A stretch of 64,000 nt of DNA from Marchantia polymorpha subsp. ruderalis (taxonomy: Eukaryota > Streptophyta > Marchantiopsida > Marchantiales > Marchantiaceae), in the NCBI GenBank assembly GCA_037833965.1, contig AP031357.1:7150001-7214000 (forward strand). Direction: 5' to 3'. The first letter of the stretch is position 1. The number at the start of each line of letters is the position of its first letter. Both the position numbers and the translations under genes were made by a program. The notes beneath the pieces were generated by a model that was given only the letters and a program-made list of their open reading frames with translations, did no database searches and was not told where the DNA came from. Below are positions 33,031 to 45,862 of the stretch, in pieces.

Positions 33031-36000
33031 AGATTGAGGCCAGGGCCTCTGCCTTGTGAGCGAGCGAGTGAGCGGTTGATTGATCCACCTCCGATTTGGC
33101 TTGTCTGGTGGCTGGCTGGCTGGCTCCCGCCTGCTCTGCTTGCAGATTTCTAGCGAGAATCGAGAGCGGCGACCCGGGCATCGACGAGGCTACGACTCTC
33201 GCCGACTTTCTCACCTCGCACGGATACTCGCAGAAGTTCAAGGAATGCTACCTGGTACGCTCTTGCTTCTCCCTCTCCCCCGCGTGCCTGAGAGTCTCGA
33301 ACAATTAAAATGTAGCTGCTCATTTCCATCTCCATCTCCAATGCACTTATTCACTCATTTACTTACTCTTCGGGTTGTGATTCTTGCAGATTCCGGTGTG
33401 CGCATCGATTTGGTCCTGCTCGTCACTCACAGTCCTGGGCTTTTCGGCCGTCTCGATTCTCACTTTCTGCCGAAACCACCACTTGTTACAGGTCCAGTGC
33501 CGGACCAGATTCCAATTGTTCTTCAATCCCGCAATGCTTGTGTTCCTGTTTTCGCTACCCAGTTTTTTGTGTGTCTAGCGTGTGCTGCCGGGGTCGGAGA
33601 GCTCGGACGGCCATGACGGTCATTCGACGAGGACGGGTCAATAGTTCATATACGGAGGAGGCCCCGTTCCGAGCCACGTGTGGAAATTGATTGTCTGAAG
33701 ATTTTGCTGCGTGCAGTTCTTCGGGCGGCCGCAGTGGATCACGGTGAAAGGCCGGTCCGAAACCTATGTGAGCAAGGTGAACCCATGACTTGCCCCCATG
33801 ACTTTCGCTCGCACTTGGCCTCATCTCAGCTATTCTGTTGCGAAAATGTGGCCCCGAGGCTGCTGCCTGCTTCTTGAATGCCGGTGTGGCCGAGGAGTGC
33901 ACAGTGTAGTCGAGGATACGAATTGACTTTTGATCTGCAGGTTGTAGATGAGCTTCAGGAGAGAGGAGCTGAGATCAGGGCCGCTACCGCCGTCACTCGC
34001 ATAGAATCTCTCGATGACGGTATGTTCGATTTCATCTATCTGCATGTAAAATCTTGCACTCACTGCCGCGTTTCGAGCGTCCCGCCTCCGAGAAGTCGAT
34101 GCAATTTGCAGGCAAAGAAAGTTTCAGCTGGTGTTTCTCGCGTGCAGGACGCGTGCGCGTGGAGGATGAACGAGGTGGAAATGAAATATTTGACGAATGC
34201 ATCGTGGCTGCACATGCTCCTGACGCGTTGGAAATGCGGGGCGAATATGCCACTTCGAACGAGAAGAAGATTCTGGGAGCCTTTCAATATGCTTACAGGT
34301 CCCCTCCTTGCTCAGAGCATTCTTCCGCATCCACTCGTTTGCCATCGTGATTCGTTTGTTCCCCTCTAACGAGCAAAAATCAGAATTTTCCAGGTGATTT
34401 TTCCCTGGAGAGAATGCACTGAACACGTTCTTACTAACGAGCTTTTTCCAATCCACCATGGCAGTGATATTTACGTACACCGGGACGCGAATTTCATGCC
34501 CCGCAACAAGGCTGCCTGGGCTGCTTGGAATTTCCTCGGTGATGTCAACAATCGGTGTTGTGTGACTTACTGGCTGAATTTGCTACAGGTGTGGACATGA
34601 TTGCCCACTTGCTCTCAGTGCACTGTTGTCCAGATTCGATCTAACTCCACTGATCGATATTTTCCTCTGCCTTTACCACTGCCTTGGTTCTCTTTACACC
34701 TTCCTTGGCTTTTTTCTTCCTTATCTCTCTCCAGGCTATCTAATTATTACTAACAAAATGCTGATGAATATTTTACACCTGCAGAACTTGGGAGACACAG
34801 GTTTGCCTTTTCTGGTCACCCTGAATCCGGCCAAGAAACCTGAACGAGTGGTCAGTCTCTGGAGAACGAGTCATCCTATTCCATCACCAGAGGCCGCCGA
34901 TGCCTCCAAGCGCCTTGGTTCTATCCAAGGTCATCGTGGAGTGTGGTACTGTGGGGCTTATCAAGGTAAGGAGCTGCTCTTCGGCAACTCTTAACCGTTC
35001 ACTTCTGCATCAAAAACTATCGCCTATGAGGGCATTATCTCAGTCTAAACTTTTCAAATGAGGTATTTGAATTTCGATATGTGATGACACCCTCTTTTTT
35101 TTAGATTGAATGAAGCAAATTCACTTCTCAGTGTTTAATGGCTAGTTCTGAGGCGAGGCTTTCCATTTCGCAGGCTATGGATTTCACGAAGATGGGTTCA
35201 AGGTAACCGCCAATTTGAGCATTTACTGAGCGCAACATCGGGCCACTTTCATTTGTACGAAATTTTATGCTTAACTCTGCACGGGTTAACACCGGGCTGA
35301 CAGGAATTCAGTAACTTTACTTGACGCTGCTATGGGTGGATGTAAATTGATCAATGCAGGCTGGGTTAGTTGCCGCAAAACAGCTTCTGGGTCAGAAAGC
35401 AAAAGTGCTTCGGAATGTTAAACAGATGGTGCCTTCTTGGACGGAGTATAGTGCCCAGCAAGCAGTTGTGGCCGTCTTGCACAAATTCATACGCACTGGG
35501 CAGCTTCAGTAAGTTTGACTGTCTCGCTTACCTCATGTCTTAACAACGTTGATATTTTCAACTGAGGGACGAAAATTCTCTCTGTTGAACTTCAATTTCC
35601 GGATCCGAAGATAAAATTGAAAATTGAGTTGTGAAGTGGCATGCACTCTTGAATCGCTGAAGGTCTCGTCGTTTTAAGTTCACCCAAAGCTTTCCATAAG
35701 TTGCAGTAAAGGAAAGAACGAAGGAGTAATCTGGAAGACATTATGAAATAACCTACAAATTATGATCTAGTCTACAAAATATGTTTCTTGTACCCAAACG
35801 GGCTTAAGGAGAATGCCTTTTTTATTTCTGGCTTGACCTGTGTTTCGCACAACAGGATATTGGAAGCTGGTGGTTTGATTCATGACTTCATGGGCAGTAA
35901 AAAGGATTGCAGCTTGAAAGTTTCTATACGTGTCAATAGCCCGCAGTTCTACTGGAAGGTTTGTCATACATTAGACACACATCCTTTCTGCATAGTGAAT

Positions 36001-38719
36001 GATCAATTTATCCGTCTTATCGTTCCTATTTCATGCCTGTTGGAGTCTGTCGTGATTTTGCTCACTCCACTGTGATACACACCTGTCCAAAAGATCAGTA
36101 TTGGCTCAGCTCAATAGTATCTGACCCGTCAAACATTGGCTTGGAGCGAAGTCTTGAGATGATGAAAATGTGAAAACTGATTACAGTCATAATCCATTAC
36201 GCTCCATCATGATGACAAACTGATCATCCCTCGCGTCGACATGTCCGTGCTGCAGATTGCTACTAGAGCAGATATTGGTCTTGCAGATGCATACGTAGAT
36301 GGCGACTTCTCAATTGTAGGAGACAAAAATGGGCTTCTCCACTTCTTACAGGTTGGGCATCAAATCCACATACATACGGATTATAGTTTCTTTTGTTTCA
36401 CCAATGAGCTCCTCTCGCTAGCATCTTCGCATCCTTCGGTATCTGCGCTAATTGTTTTCTAATGTTTTTCGCACAGCTGATTATCGCCAATCGAGATATA
36501 AACCGATCTGAATTCGTGAAGCAAACAAGGTACACTCTCCTCGTAAGCAGTCGAAATTGTTATTTTGAGATGAAAATGGTATACCAAGTGAGCTTTATGG
36601 GGATCTGAGTCGCAAAATTCATGTGCGCAGGGGATGGTGGAATCCAGTTTTTGTGACCGCATCTGTCGGAGGAGCTGTTTCGTTTCTTAGACACAAATTG
36701 CGTGGAAATTCGCTCACTAATGCTCGTAGAAACATATCCAGACATTATGATCTGGTAGACCATTGCTTCCCATGCAATTTGATCCTGATTAGGTTGATTG
36801 TCTTCCTTCTTTACATGCCCGAATAATATCAGGGCCATTGAGGAGAGTTGACTATATCTGCTTAATCTTTTCAGATTGCTGTCCGCATGCGAGTGGGAAC
36901 TCCTGGATAATTATCCAACGCTTCTAATGCATGAAATATGTGATGCAGAGTAATGAGCTTTTTGCTCTTTTCCTCGATGACACCATGACGTACTCCACAG
37001 CCATCTTCAAGGTGATGGTGAAGGATGATGTGACGATAGCGCAGTTCTCTTACGTAAAAATCATAATGTCATATTTTTATTACCACTTTAAAGAGTTCTG
37101 GACCTCAGGATCGATCAATTCGACGGGATTGGCCCTTGATTCTTAATTTTCCACTGAATGACATGTGCCGATACATACAATTTGGTCCAATTGGATGACT
37201 ATCTTATCTGCGTCTTTATGTTATTCATACTGAAACATCACAGGGACCCAATGACACGCTAAAGGATGCGCAGCTTCGCAAGCTACATTTGATGATCCAA
37301 AAAGTAAGTTCCAAAACAGAACTTGACGAAAAGTGCCGAGAAGCAGAATGAAAATTATGTTCCAAAGCAGGATACTGTACAAAGATCATAGTCATTCTTT
37401 TTTTTATTGAGTTTGATCTATAGATCTATCTGGCCTCTGTAGTTCAGAAGAGCTAGAGAAGTTCTTCAGCTACTAGTAGAGCCCAGCGAGGGCGACGGGT
37501 CTATGGTCTTGAAGGATTGACAGGGAAATACTCTCAAGTACAGATTAGTGATTCAGAGTGATTATGTTTAAGATGCGGAGAATCCGAGTTCGTCTAAAAC
37601 TCGTCTTGACTTCCCCCATGGCGAGGAGGAAATGTATGATGGTCGATGAAGGAGTCAGTAAGTTTGAAATTCCGCTGGCTGTGATCATTGATACTTCTAC
37701 TGTGATCCCGCAGGCAAAAATAGAACCTCATCATGAGGTATTAGAAATAGGATTTGGGTGGGGAAGTATGGCTATCGAACTGGTCCGGCGTACTGGATGC
37801 AACTACACAGGAATCACGCTATCAAAAGAGCAGTTGGCCTTCGCGAAAGATCGTGTTAAGCAGGAGGGTCTTGAGGTAGTAACTCCGAGCATGTTCCACA
37901 ATTCAAGCTTTTAGACTGCAAATGTAACAACGGTTCGGACGGTCACTAATTCGTTATATTTTCCTCTTGATATGAATGCAGGATAAAATTATTTTCAAAC
38001 TCTGTGATTATCGATCTTTAGAAGGCCATCACAAGTTTAATCGGATTATCTCCTGGTGAGTACGCTACTACAAATGAAGTACAACTGGGACCAATATCTT
38101 GATGTACAACATGTTGTAATTCTTGTGTAGCTGGCTAGAAAATCAAGACGACCGAGTTTGTGGCATATATACATGTATGGCTTCCCTTCCCTTCAACTTC
38201 ATATGGCCTCAAACTTCATTGTAAAAGTAGCTATCGATCTTGACTGCGACTATCGTGTGCCTCTGCATAAATTGCAGTGAAATGCTGGAGGCGGTAGGAC
38301 ATGAGTATTACAAGGAATTTTTCTCGAGATGTGACTACCTGCTAGCCAAAGATGGACTTATGGTTCTACAAGTAAGAATGCTAAACTCAGCGCATTTCTG
38401 AAGGCGAATCGTGTGTACCTGTCCGAAAGTCATTGTCATTTCCATTTATTTACTTGCGACCAACGGAGGAAATTTGTAAAGATCTTGTCATGGATGGATG
38501 GGATGGAATTTTAGAGTATCTTTTTTTTGAGGTGGCTCCTCACTCTCAACTACTTGCAGTTTGCAATCATCCCCGACGAGAGATACGACGAATATCTCAA
38601 GAGCTCCGATTTCATTAAAGAGTACATATTCCCTGGTGGTAGTCTACCTTGTATCAGTGCTCTTACCTCTGCCATGGCTGCTGGATCGACACTGAGGTAG
38701 TGCTTTGTGCCCATTTCTG

Positions 38720-38753
<34 letters not shown>

Positions 38754-39491
38754 CTCTCACTTTGTGCTAAAACGATATCACATCTTTACTGAAGCACTTG
38801 TTCTCCTTCGACAGTCTGGAGCATTTAGAGAACATTGGCCTCCATTACTTCCAGACACTGATGTGTTGGCGAGAGAACTTCCTCGCGAAGGCCAGGTAAA
38901 AGACGAATTTATTTCAAGGATCTCTAGTATATATTAGCAACCAAATTAACCTCAAACACGGATCACACCGTCTGAATTTGGTTGTTGTCTCGGTTTGCAC
39001 AGTGAATGTAGAAAGCTCGGTTTCAATGATAAATTTATTCGAATGTGGGATTATTACTTCATCTACTGCGCGGCTGGATTCCAAACCTGTACCTTAGGCA
39101 ACTTACAGGTAACCCGACTCTTTGCCCTCCGATGAGACGTATTCGTAAATGCAATGTATTTCCCTGCAAAATCTCCCTGCAAATTTTCCTCCTCTTTTTC
39201 CATCTGCTCTGGAACAACGGCAGCTCATCCATTATCAACATTAAGCTTCAGATTCGAGAGAATTCAGATTTTCAGAGATTTCGAGTATTTGTTAATCTTT
39301 AGTCACCCCTTGTACGGTCTCTCATATTGCTTAAGCGTGCTGACATGGATTCTGTAATGCTGACTGCGCAGCTGGTCCTTTCACGGCCCGGGAACGTGGC
39401 AGCACTTGGAAACCCTTACGTTAGCTTTCCTATGGGCCTGGCATCTGATTCCTCCTTGGAAGCCTTTTTAGAATGTAGAAAGAAATTGTGA
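32053..39491 (+). CDS. Cyclopropane fatty acid synthase with N-terminal FAD amine-oxidase domain, 889 aa
   Basis: The gene transfers a methylene group from S-adenosylmethionine to a double bond of a phospholipid-bound acyl chain; the N-terminal half is an FAD oxidoreductase-like domain typical of the plant form. Exons: 32053-32250, 32738-32952, 33146-33254, 33390-33491, 33717-33776, 33941-34019, 34148-34298, 34465-34588, 34785-34965, 35174-35202, 35360-35508, 35856-35958, 36256-36351, 36477-36529, 36631-36754, 36949-37011, 37244-37303, 37714-37875, 37982-38055, 38278-38371, 38560-38696, 38815-38895, 39003-39108, 39372-39491. All have GT-AG borders and join in frame (2670 nt). Seen motifs: GSGVAG (about 16-21), GGHA, VLEIGFGWG (about 641-649), CEMLEAVGHE (711-720), HYFQTL. 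Motif I has Phe where Cys is usual. Length matches the plant family (about 870). A second in-frame ATG at 32077 is possible. Confidence 0.95.
33001..33028 (+). repeat. (GA)n microsatellite in intron 2
   Basis: GA repeats in the intron between 32953 and 33145. It is likely length-variable. Confidence 0.9.
38722..38750 (+). repeat. (AT)n microsatellite in intron 21
   Basis: An uninterrupted AT run between exons 21 and 22 of the cyclopropane synthase gene. Confidence 0.9.
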
Positions 39492-40139
39492 ACCGTAGAA
39501 ATGTAATTACCATCGTACGTGGACTTTACCTTGTAAAATAAAAGTTTCTGTCGTTGCAGCACATATCGTGGTGTAAAGAGTCAAATTATCACTTGCCTCT
39601 GTATGAACACTAGTGACAAGATCGTCTGTGAAGTATCCGAAGCAGCTGCTGTTGTCGAAGCACGTAAGAGCGCATGAACCTAAAATGCATAACTCATCTG
39701 TGGTTCTATAGAAGTGTTACGGAAAACCAACTTGGGATTGTGTGAGCATGATATATAACTCCCGTCATACCCGGAAATAACATGAGTGACGTGTTTTGCT
39801 TACATGGTGTAATAAGCCATGCTTACATGGCTTATTGTAAATATCCCCTCAGATGATTTAGCGTCATAGTTATCATCATTGATACAAACTACGATTATCA
39901 TAAAGTACACGAAATCTAAAGTAGGCTGGAAATTCAAACCCCATCTTTGTAAATTGTAGTAGAAATGTGTAACTTCATTTAGTTCAACCTCAGTCCTATG
40001 ATATTGAGAAACTAAGTATGTAATTATGAAGTCGCCAATATAAAGGAGTTAAATCTTTTTTCATCTACAATCAAGCAAAACATACTGAATAAATTGTAAT
40101 TGAAGACCCGAAAATAATTGCTTAGCAGTGTACATCATA
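39492..40139. other. 3' flank of the synthase gene; no gene seen
   Basis: AT-rich. It contains one perfect hairpin (AATAAGCCATG at 39811-39821, CTTA loop, CATGGCTTATT at 39826-39836). Nothing else was recognised before the target duplication at 40140. Confidence 0.7.
39537..39542 (+). terminator. Poly(A) signal of the cyclopropane synthase gene
   Basis: AATAAA lies 46 bp after the stop codon (39489-39491), followed by T-rich sequence. This is a plausible 3' end signal for a short 3' UTR. Confidence 0.55.
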
Positions 40140-40144
40140 CACTT

Positions 40145-42183
40145 TGTGGTAACCCACTTTTTGTTTTTCGCCGGAACTAAAACATTTTTGATTAGTAAGT
40201 ACCGTGGTAGCAGCTGTAAATAGTAATCGGTACGCAAAGCCAGAGTAAAAAGAGTATCGAGTACAATCAAGGGGTTTTGGGCTTAGGCCACAGTGGAACG
40301 CTTGGAATGGAACGGGCGGTTCACGCTGCAGGACTCGCTTTGAGCACCTTCGGCGGTAGATCACTCATAACTTCCTCAATTCTTAACGCCTTGAGTTACT
40401 TAGGGTCTCGTTGGAAAGAACTCGACGCGGTTGTTCTAACGAGCCCAAGAACGCGTGGAACGGATGAGGACTCAGGGAGTTGTGACTGTCGGAAGATGCG
40501 AAGGAGAACGCCTACGGATAGGCGGAAGGAGTTCGTCGTCGGCAGAATATCCACCTTCGGCCCTGGATGTTCGCCTTCCGCGACGGACGTCTTCGGGTCA
40601 ACTTCAAGTCGGCAAACTCGGGGTCGGCGAACTCGAGGTCGGAGAACTCGGAGTTGGCAAACTTGAGGTCGGCGAACTCGAGGTCAAAGATCTTCAATTC
40701 GGCAAACTCGGAGTCGGCAAACTTGAGGTCGGCGAACTCGAGGTCAAAGAACTTCAAGTCAGCAAACTCGGAGTCGGCAAACTTGAGCTCGGCAAACTCG
40801 AGGTCAAAGAACTTCAAGTCAGCAAACTCGGAGTCGGAAAACTTGAGGTCAGAGAACTCGGAGTTGGCGAAACATCGTGCGGGCGCCTTCGGCGATAACA
40901 CATAACAAGCCTTCGACAGTGTGCCTTCGACGAAGGATAAAACCGGCATAACTCTTTCAACTCGTAACGGTTTGACTCAGTTAGGGTCTCGTTAGAAAGA
41001 GCTCGACGCGCTCGTTCCAACGAGTGCAAGAACTCTTGAAACGGATCAAGGATCTGTGAGTTATGGGTGTCGGGAGTGACTGTTACAAATAGGCAAAGGT
41101 GCGGAAGTGCGTCTTTGGCGGTCAACGCCTTCGGAGAACTCGGAGTCGGCAAACTTGAGGTCGGCGAACTTCAAGTCGGCAAACTCGGAGTCGGCGAACT
41201 CGAGGTCGGCAAACCGGATGCGGTTCAGAGATCTTGCGGAGTCCATATCTTTGCGATGGACGGTCGGATGGATCTGAAATTTGGTGGGGCCGTTGATCTC
41301 AGTCGGCCACGCATGCCTGCAAATATTCAGCCTCAGATCTCGGATGTAAAGACGCTGGCGGCTCTGTACAGTAGGCTTAGGATTCAGATTTAGGGTTAGG
41401 GTTAGATTTAGGTTGTAAGTTAGAGGGGAAGGTAGCCGCCGACTCCTCAGGTGTAGGATCTGTTGCGGCTCGCACCCTAGCGGGTAGCGTAGTGTTAGTT
41501 AGGACCTTAGAGACTATAAAGTAGTTCAAGGCGTTTTGCCCTGGGACTCTTCCAGTTTCGGAAGTGCAGATCAGGAACTCACTTTCTTGGCGTGTTTGTG
41601 CATTTTGGTCCTGGCACCACGTAGAGAAGCTGCAGCATAGCGAAGTTACCGTATGTTGTAGTTGAAGGCCTTCGGCTGAATGTTCAGAGCTAGTACCCGG
41701 TTAGAGACTTGAGTAGTGCGGATCTGCACCTGCGGGTGATTTCTGATGCTTAGAGCCGGCTGCGAGTTAGAGACTTGAACAGTTCCCCCTTACTCCTTCG
41801 AGTGACATATCTTGATTGTACTCCTACGGGAAGTTTCCCCTGAATGCCAAAGTGAAGTTTTATTACTTCGTGTAAGCCTTGGTTTGCAATTCAGGTTGTG
41901 TGTGTGTGTTACTGGATTGTGTCTCAGTTAAGTTCTCAGTCAGGCCTGTACCCCCTGCGTTTGGTGTGAGTCGAGGATGACGTCCACGGCGTATGAAGGG
42001 GCTTCGTTCCGAAGTGGGAAGTCCAGTCCGGGTTCCTTACGCTAGTTCTTGGCGGAAGGGCAGTAAAAGCCGGAGTGGAAGTCACTACCTGCAGAACCTC
42101 TGAGTGAACTTTTGAGACACTTTCCCCCTGAAATCCGAAGCGGAGGTCCTGACCGACCTCCGAGTTGTGCTTTTGCCAGTTTC

Positions 42184-42216
<33 letters not shown>

Positions 42217-42439
42217 GAGTGACTACGCTGTACTGTGCATCCTCCGAGTGGAGCATCCTCCTCCGAGTCGAGCCTCCGAGTCGAGCACTGCAGTATTTCT
42301 GGGAGTGACAGTCGCCTGAGAATTCAAACTCTACAAAGTCTGTTAAACGTGACACCTTTACTCTGTGTGTTGTCCTGTCCCTGTGGGTTCGATCTTTTTA
42401 CCACCATACTGCAGTTTTAGCCTTTGGTGGGTTATTACA
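40145..42439 (+). mobile_element. Type A solo LTR (2295 bp) with 5-bp target duplication CACTT
   Basis: TGTGGTAACCC to TTATTACA, flanked by CACTT at 40140-40144 and 42440-42444. There is no internal region. Two minisatellite blocks (about 40598-40872 and 41135-41215), the telomere-like stretch (about 41376-41415), a TATA box at 41515-41520 and a long (GT)n at about 42186-42214 are present. It fixes the exact LTR ends for the family. Confidence 0.97.
40598..40872 (+). repeat. 15-bp minisatellite, about 18 units
   Basis: This is the first of two blocks in the solo LTR; the second is at 41135-41215. Units share the GGTCGGCGAACTCGA pattern, with some divergent units (GATCTTCAATTCGGC). Confidence 0.95.
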
Positions 42440-42444
42440 CACTT

Positions 42445-43925
42445 GCCTTTTGTAGATCATCATCACTGACAGCTGAAGACCAATTTTATAACATTTCTCA
42501 ATGTATCAAAGAATGTTAAATTTTTCTGTAACAACTGGATACTTTAAATTGACCTAAGCCGATAAGATAGGTCAGAAATAGTATACACTCGCAACATTGC
42601 TGTTTAGATAGGTAAAAGTATTAGTATTTGGAGGGTAAATTTGACATACATCGACTACTTGACTAAAAAACTGTCAGATAAATATTCCAGTTAGTATCGT
42701 CCACACTATAAATTTGGTGGTGAAACTAGAGAGTATGGCAAAGCGTTCAAAATACTACAAACTTTGACATTTAGCTTTACTTTCGATGATATTATTTCAC
42801 ATTTGCACTTGCTGCATTCTTGACCACCGCTTCAAATATATTTTTGGAATTTAAGTATCGTTAACACACATTCTTCACGGAAAGGTATTCCTTTACTTAG
42901 GTTCTAGTAAAGTTACTCATTTCTCCTAAAGTCTATGACCTGACTGGTTGATGTATATGCATATAAAAGCATACATTTTTCCAAAAGAAACTTCATCATG
43001 ATTGGATGGTGATGACATTGGAGTACTTCCATTTGTTGCGGATGTCTTCTTGTTAGTATGTCATCATTCTTCAATTCTGTTTCCAAGAATTCCTTTCTCC
43101 TACATTACTGAGTTCAATCACCTATAGAAGATTCATAATCGCTATTCTCACTCAATTTCTCACTTGATTCTTCACTCCTTTTCGTTTGCAACCAGGTTAG
43201 GTGGAGATGCATGTGGAAAATTGATATCACATTTCATGTTGTGTGATGGTGAAAAATCGTTGTAGAGGTGAAAGATGAGAATTTGGTGACCAAGTAGTAG
43301 AAAATTAAATTATGAAAGCTTACAATTATCTCTGTTATCAACAGAAGCAGTTTAGAGAAAATAACTATTATAAAGTCATCAACTAACATTCACGAAGCGG
43401 ATCTCTCAAACATTTATTATTTGCTATGGGATAGTAAATAGCTCAACTCCATCATCAGAGCACCGTTTTTTTTTTATGTTTTTCATTTTCGCAACATCTT
43501 TTCGCAATGTGAGATCTGTTCAAAGTTTGATTCGACTAGATGTTTTGAATACTCATGCACTCCTCAGTCATGTTCTAATGTGCATTACATCACTCTTCAA
43601 AGTTCTCTCACTGAATGTCACTAAATATTTCTCTCGCACTTGACTATGGTACCTACTTCCACTGGACTTTTTCTCGAGCCTAAGAATTCTAAACCTCATA
43701 TATAATTGGCCAGAAGACCTGACTTCTTTATGACTAAATCTCTCTGTTCATTCACTATTAAGGTTAGTATGATTAGTATTAAGGTTAATAATTAAGGTAT
43801 AAAAATTAATACCTACTCAAAGAGTATATTCATGAGATGTCCGGATTTTGGTGACTCAATCGGTACCCTGACTCTCCTTGAAGAACAAAAGATGAGCGAC
43901 TGGTTTCAACAGCGATAGGACCATC
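42445..43925. other. AT-rich intergenic DNA; nothing recognised
   Basis: I see no convincing coding frame, RNA gene or element end. A poly(T) run lies near 43468. The next recognisable segment begins at about 43930. Confidence 0.6.
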
Positions 43926-43929
43926 GACC

Positions 43930-44260
43930 GTCAGAAGGACTCTGCAAATACGGGTCAGACATCTATCTTTTATGCACAAGTTCAGGCGCACGTTCACACG
44001 AGATCGAGAGCTCAGTTTCAGTGTATGCTTACGTTAAGGGTAATTATTTTCTTCAAACTTGAGCTGTTTGCTATGAACCAATTTAATATCTCTCCATCGG
44101 GAATCCCTCGATCAGCTGCATTTAAGAATTTGAACCAGATGCCTTTGGGCTGAGTCCCTAATTTGACTAAATCAAAGACAGAAATGACTGTTTCTTATAG
44201 GTTATTAATAAAAGTATGAAAATTGTGGTACCATCATCATCTTTGTGATAGGTCACACAG
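43930..44260 (-). pseudogene. C-terminal remnant of the secreted-protein family (second type)
   Basis: Read on -, about 44010-44155 gives QPKGIWFKFLNAADRGIPDG, then EILNWFIANSSS. This is the same pattern as 22285-22425 and 47480-47680. The surrounding DNA (GGGTCAGACATC to the TTTGATTTAGTC segment) is a direct repeat of about 47430-47770. The N-terminal coding part is missing. Confidence 0.6.
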
Positions 44261-44339
44261 AAATCTGTGTCCAACCGAAGACACAAAATATCTCAAGGAG
44301 GTTCATCTCAAATTATGCTGTTCGGAAATAAGCCAGGAA

Positions 44340-45862
44340 ATATCAAGTAGATTCTAAAGTAACAAGCACAATTTCAACAACATAATGAAAAATTGACTGA
44401 AAGTACTGTAATTGAATAGGGAACTGAATGCGGAATACTGGAGGTACACTTGACTACCATGATAGCGTCAAATCTCAGTTCTGTGGAAGGTTAGAGTCCA
44501 GCGACAACTCCTTGGATCAGTGATGGCCTCAGGCCAGCCTATGAACTTGAAGACTAGATGGCAGGAGGTTAAAATGCAGAGACTGATGGATATCTTTATT
44601 AGAGCATCTCAGGAATCCAGCTGATGAATTAAATTACACCCGGATATCACCTAAGGAGAGCAAGTCATTGAATTCAGATGTAGAGGGTCCAAATCAGGAT
44701 TCTACTGAGGTACGTCGCTCTGCGGTAATAAGGTTATTATTTAAATATTCTTTCTACAGAAAAATTGTCAAAATCTGTTCAAATCTTACGTTGTGAAGTT
44801 GCTACCTGCGTATGCAATTGAGTACTTATGTACATGGCGCAGCAGGAATTGTTTTCAATGGAAAGACCTTCTCTTGAATAATTTTAATAGTTAGCAACCA
44901 TTTAGCCTATCTGTTTGTACCCTGCTGTCGTTGGCCTCCTGGTTTGGGCCAATGAGCCAATGTTATTCAACAACTGATTACAAATTCGATAGCGGTGTGA
45001 CGGAACTGTTTTGATCTTGCAATCAGAATAGGAGTTTCTATAAAATCACGAAGCACTAGGTAGACTCAAGAAGCATCACTATGAACAGTCTGTCAGGACT
45101 GTGTCCTTGAGTCCCAGCTAACCTGCGGCTAAGAAAAGACGAAAACGGGGGAAATGAGATTGAAAGTAGCATCTAGTGATTCCTTAAGTCTGGACTAATA
45201 TTTCTGAATGCTGAATTACAAACAAAGAATTGTCTGTACATAATCAGAACAGAGAGTGATTTATTATCTCTTCCTCTGACAGCTGAACATAGGCTGTGCT
45301 TCCTTGGCTATTCTTGTTCCTGTACATATCAGATCTCAAATGTAGCGGTTAGCGCTGTGCAGATGCACTCCAGTCACTTCTGAAGTAATCATTGTGAGGA
45401 AAGACGTTACGATATGGATGCGTGTGGACTTCGCTTTTGAGGATGTAGTCAATAACATCAATCAGCCATAGAAAAGCGGCAGAAGTTGCCTTCAAAAGAT
45501 CGAAATTGAAAGTTTAGCATTTATTTTATCCAGGGTTTAACACAAATTCATTTATTTATTGATACTGCTCATTATTACAAGGGCTCTGCAAGCAGCAAAG
45601 CATTTCCTTCATCTGCCTATTTCCTCGAGGCACTGAAGGCGGAGTCGGTTGCGAATAGCAAGATGCGACCTCTATTTGGTAAACTCAAACGAAACTAGTG
45701 TCTTAGTTCATTCTCAGACACGAAATAGCTCGGCAATTGTAAAGCCACGTAAAGATAGGTTCAACAGGTGTATGGCAGCCAGGAATACTACTTGGGACAG
45801 ACATTTTCTGGTGCAAACAGCTCCGCCCAAATTCAGTTCCACGCCCGCTCGAGACCTCAGTT
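44340..45862. repeat. Segmental duplication, copy 2 (partner 29360-31048)
   Basis: This is the downstream flank of the intact secreted-protein gene, duplicated at 29360-30894. Both copies carry matching small frames beginning MAARN (30805 and 45770), but these lie downstream of and antisense to the gene and look non-coding. Confidence 0.85.

Noticed and set aside
32140-33241. Long frames on - across the first synthase exons
   Set aside because: Antisense to proven coding exons and GC-rich intron sequence; no recognisable domain.
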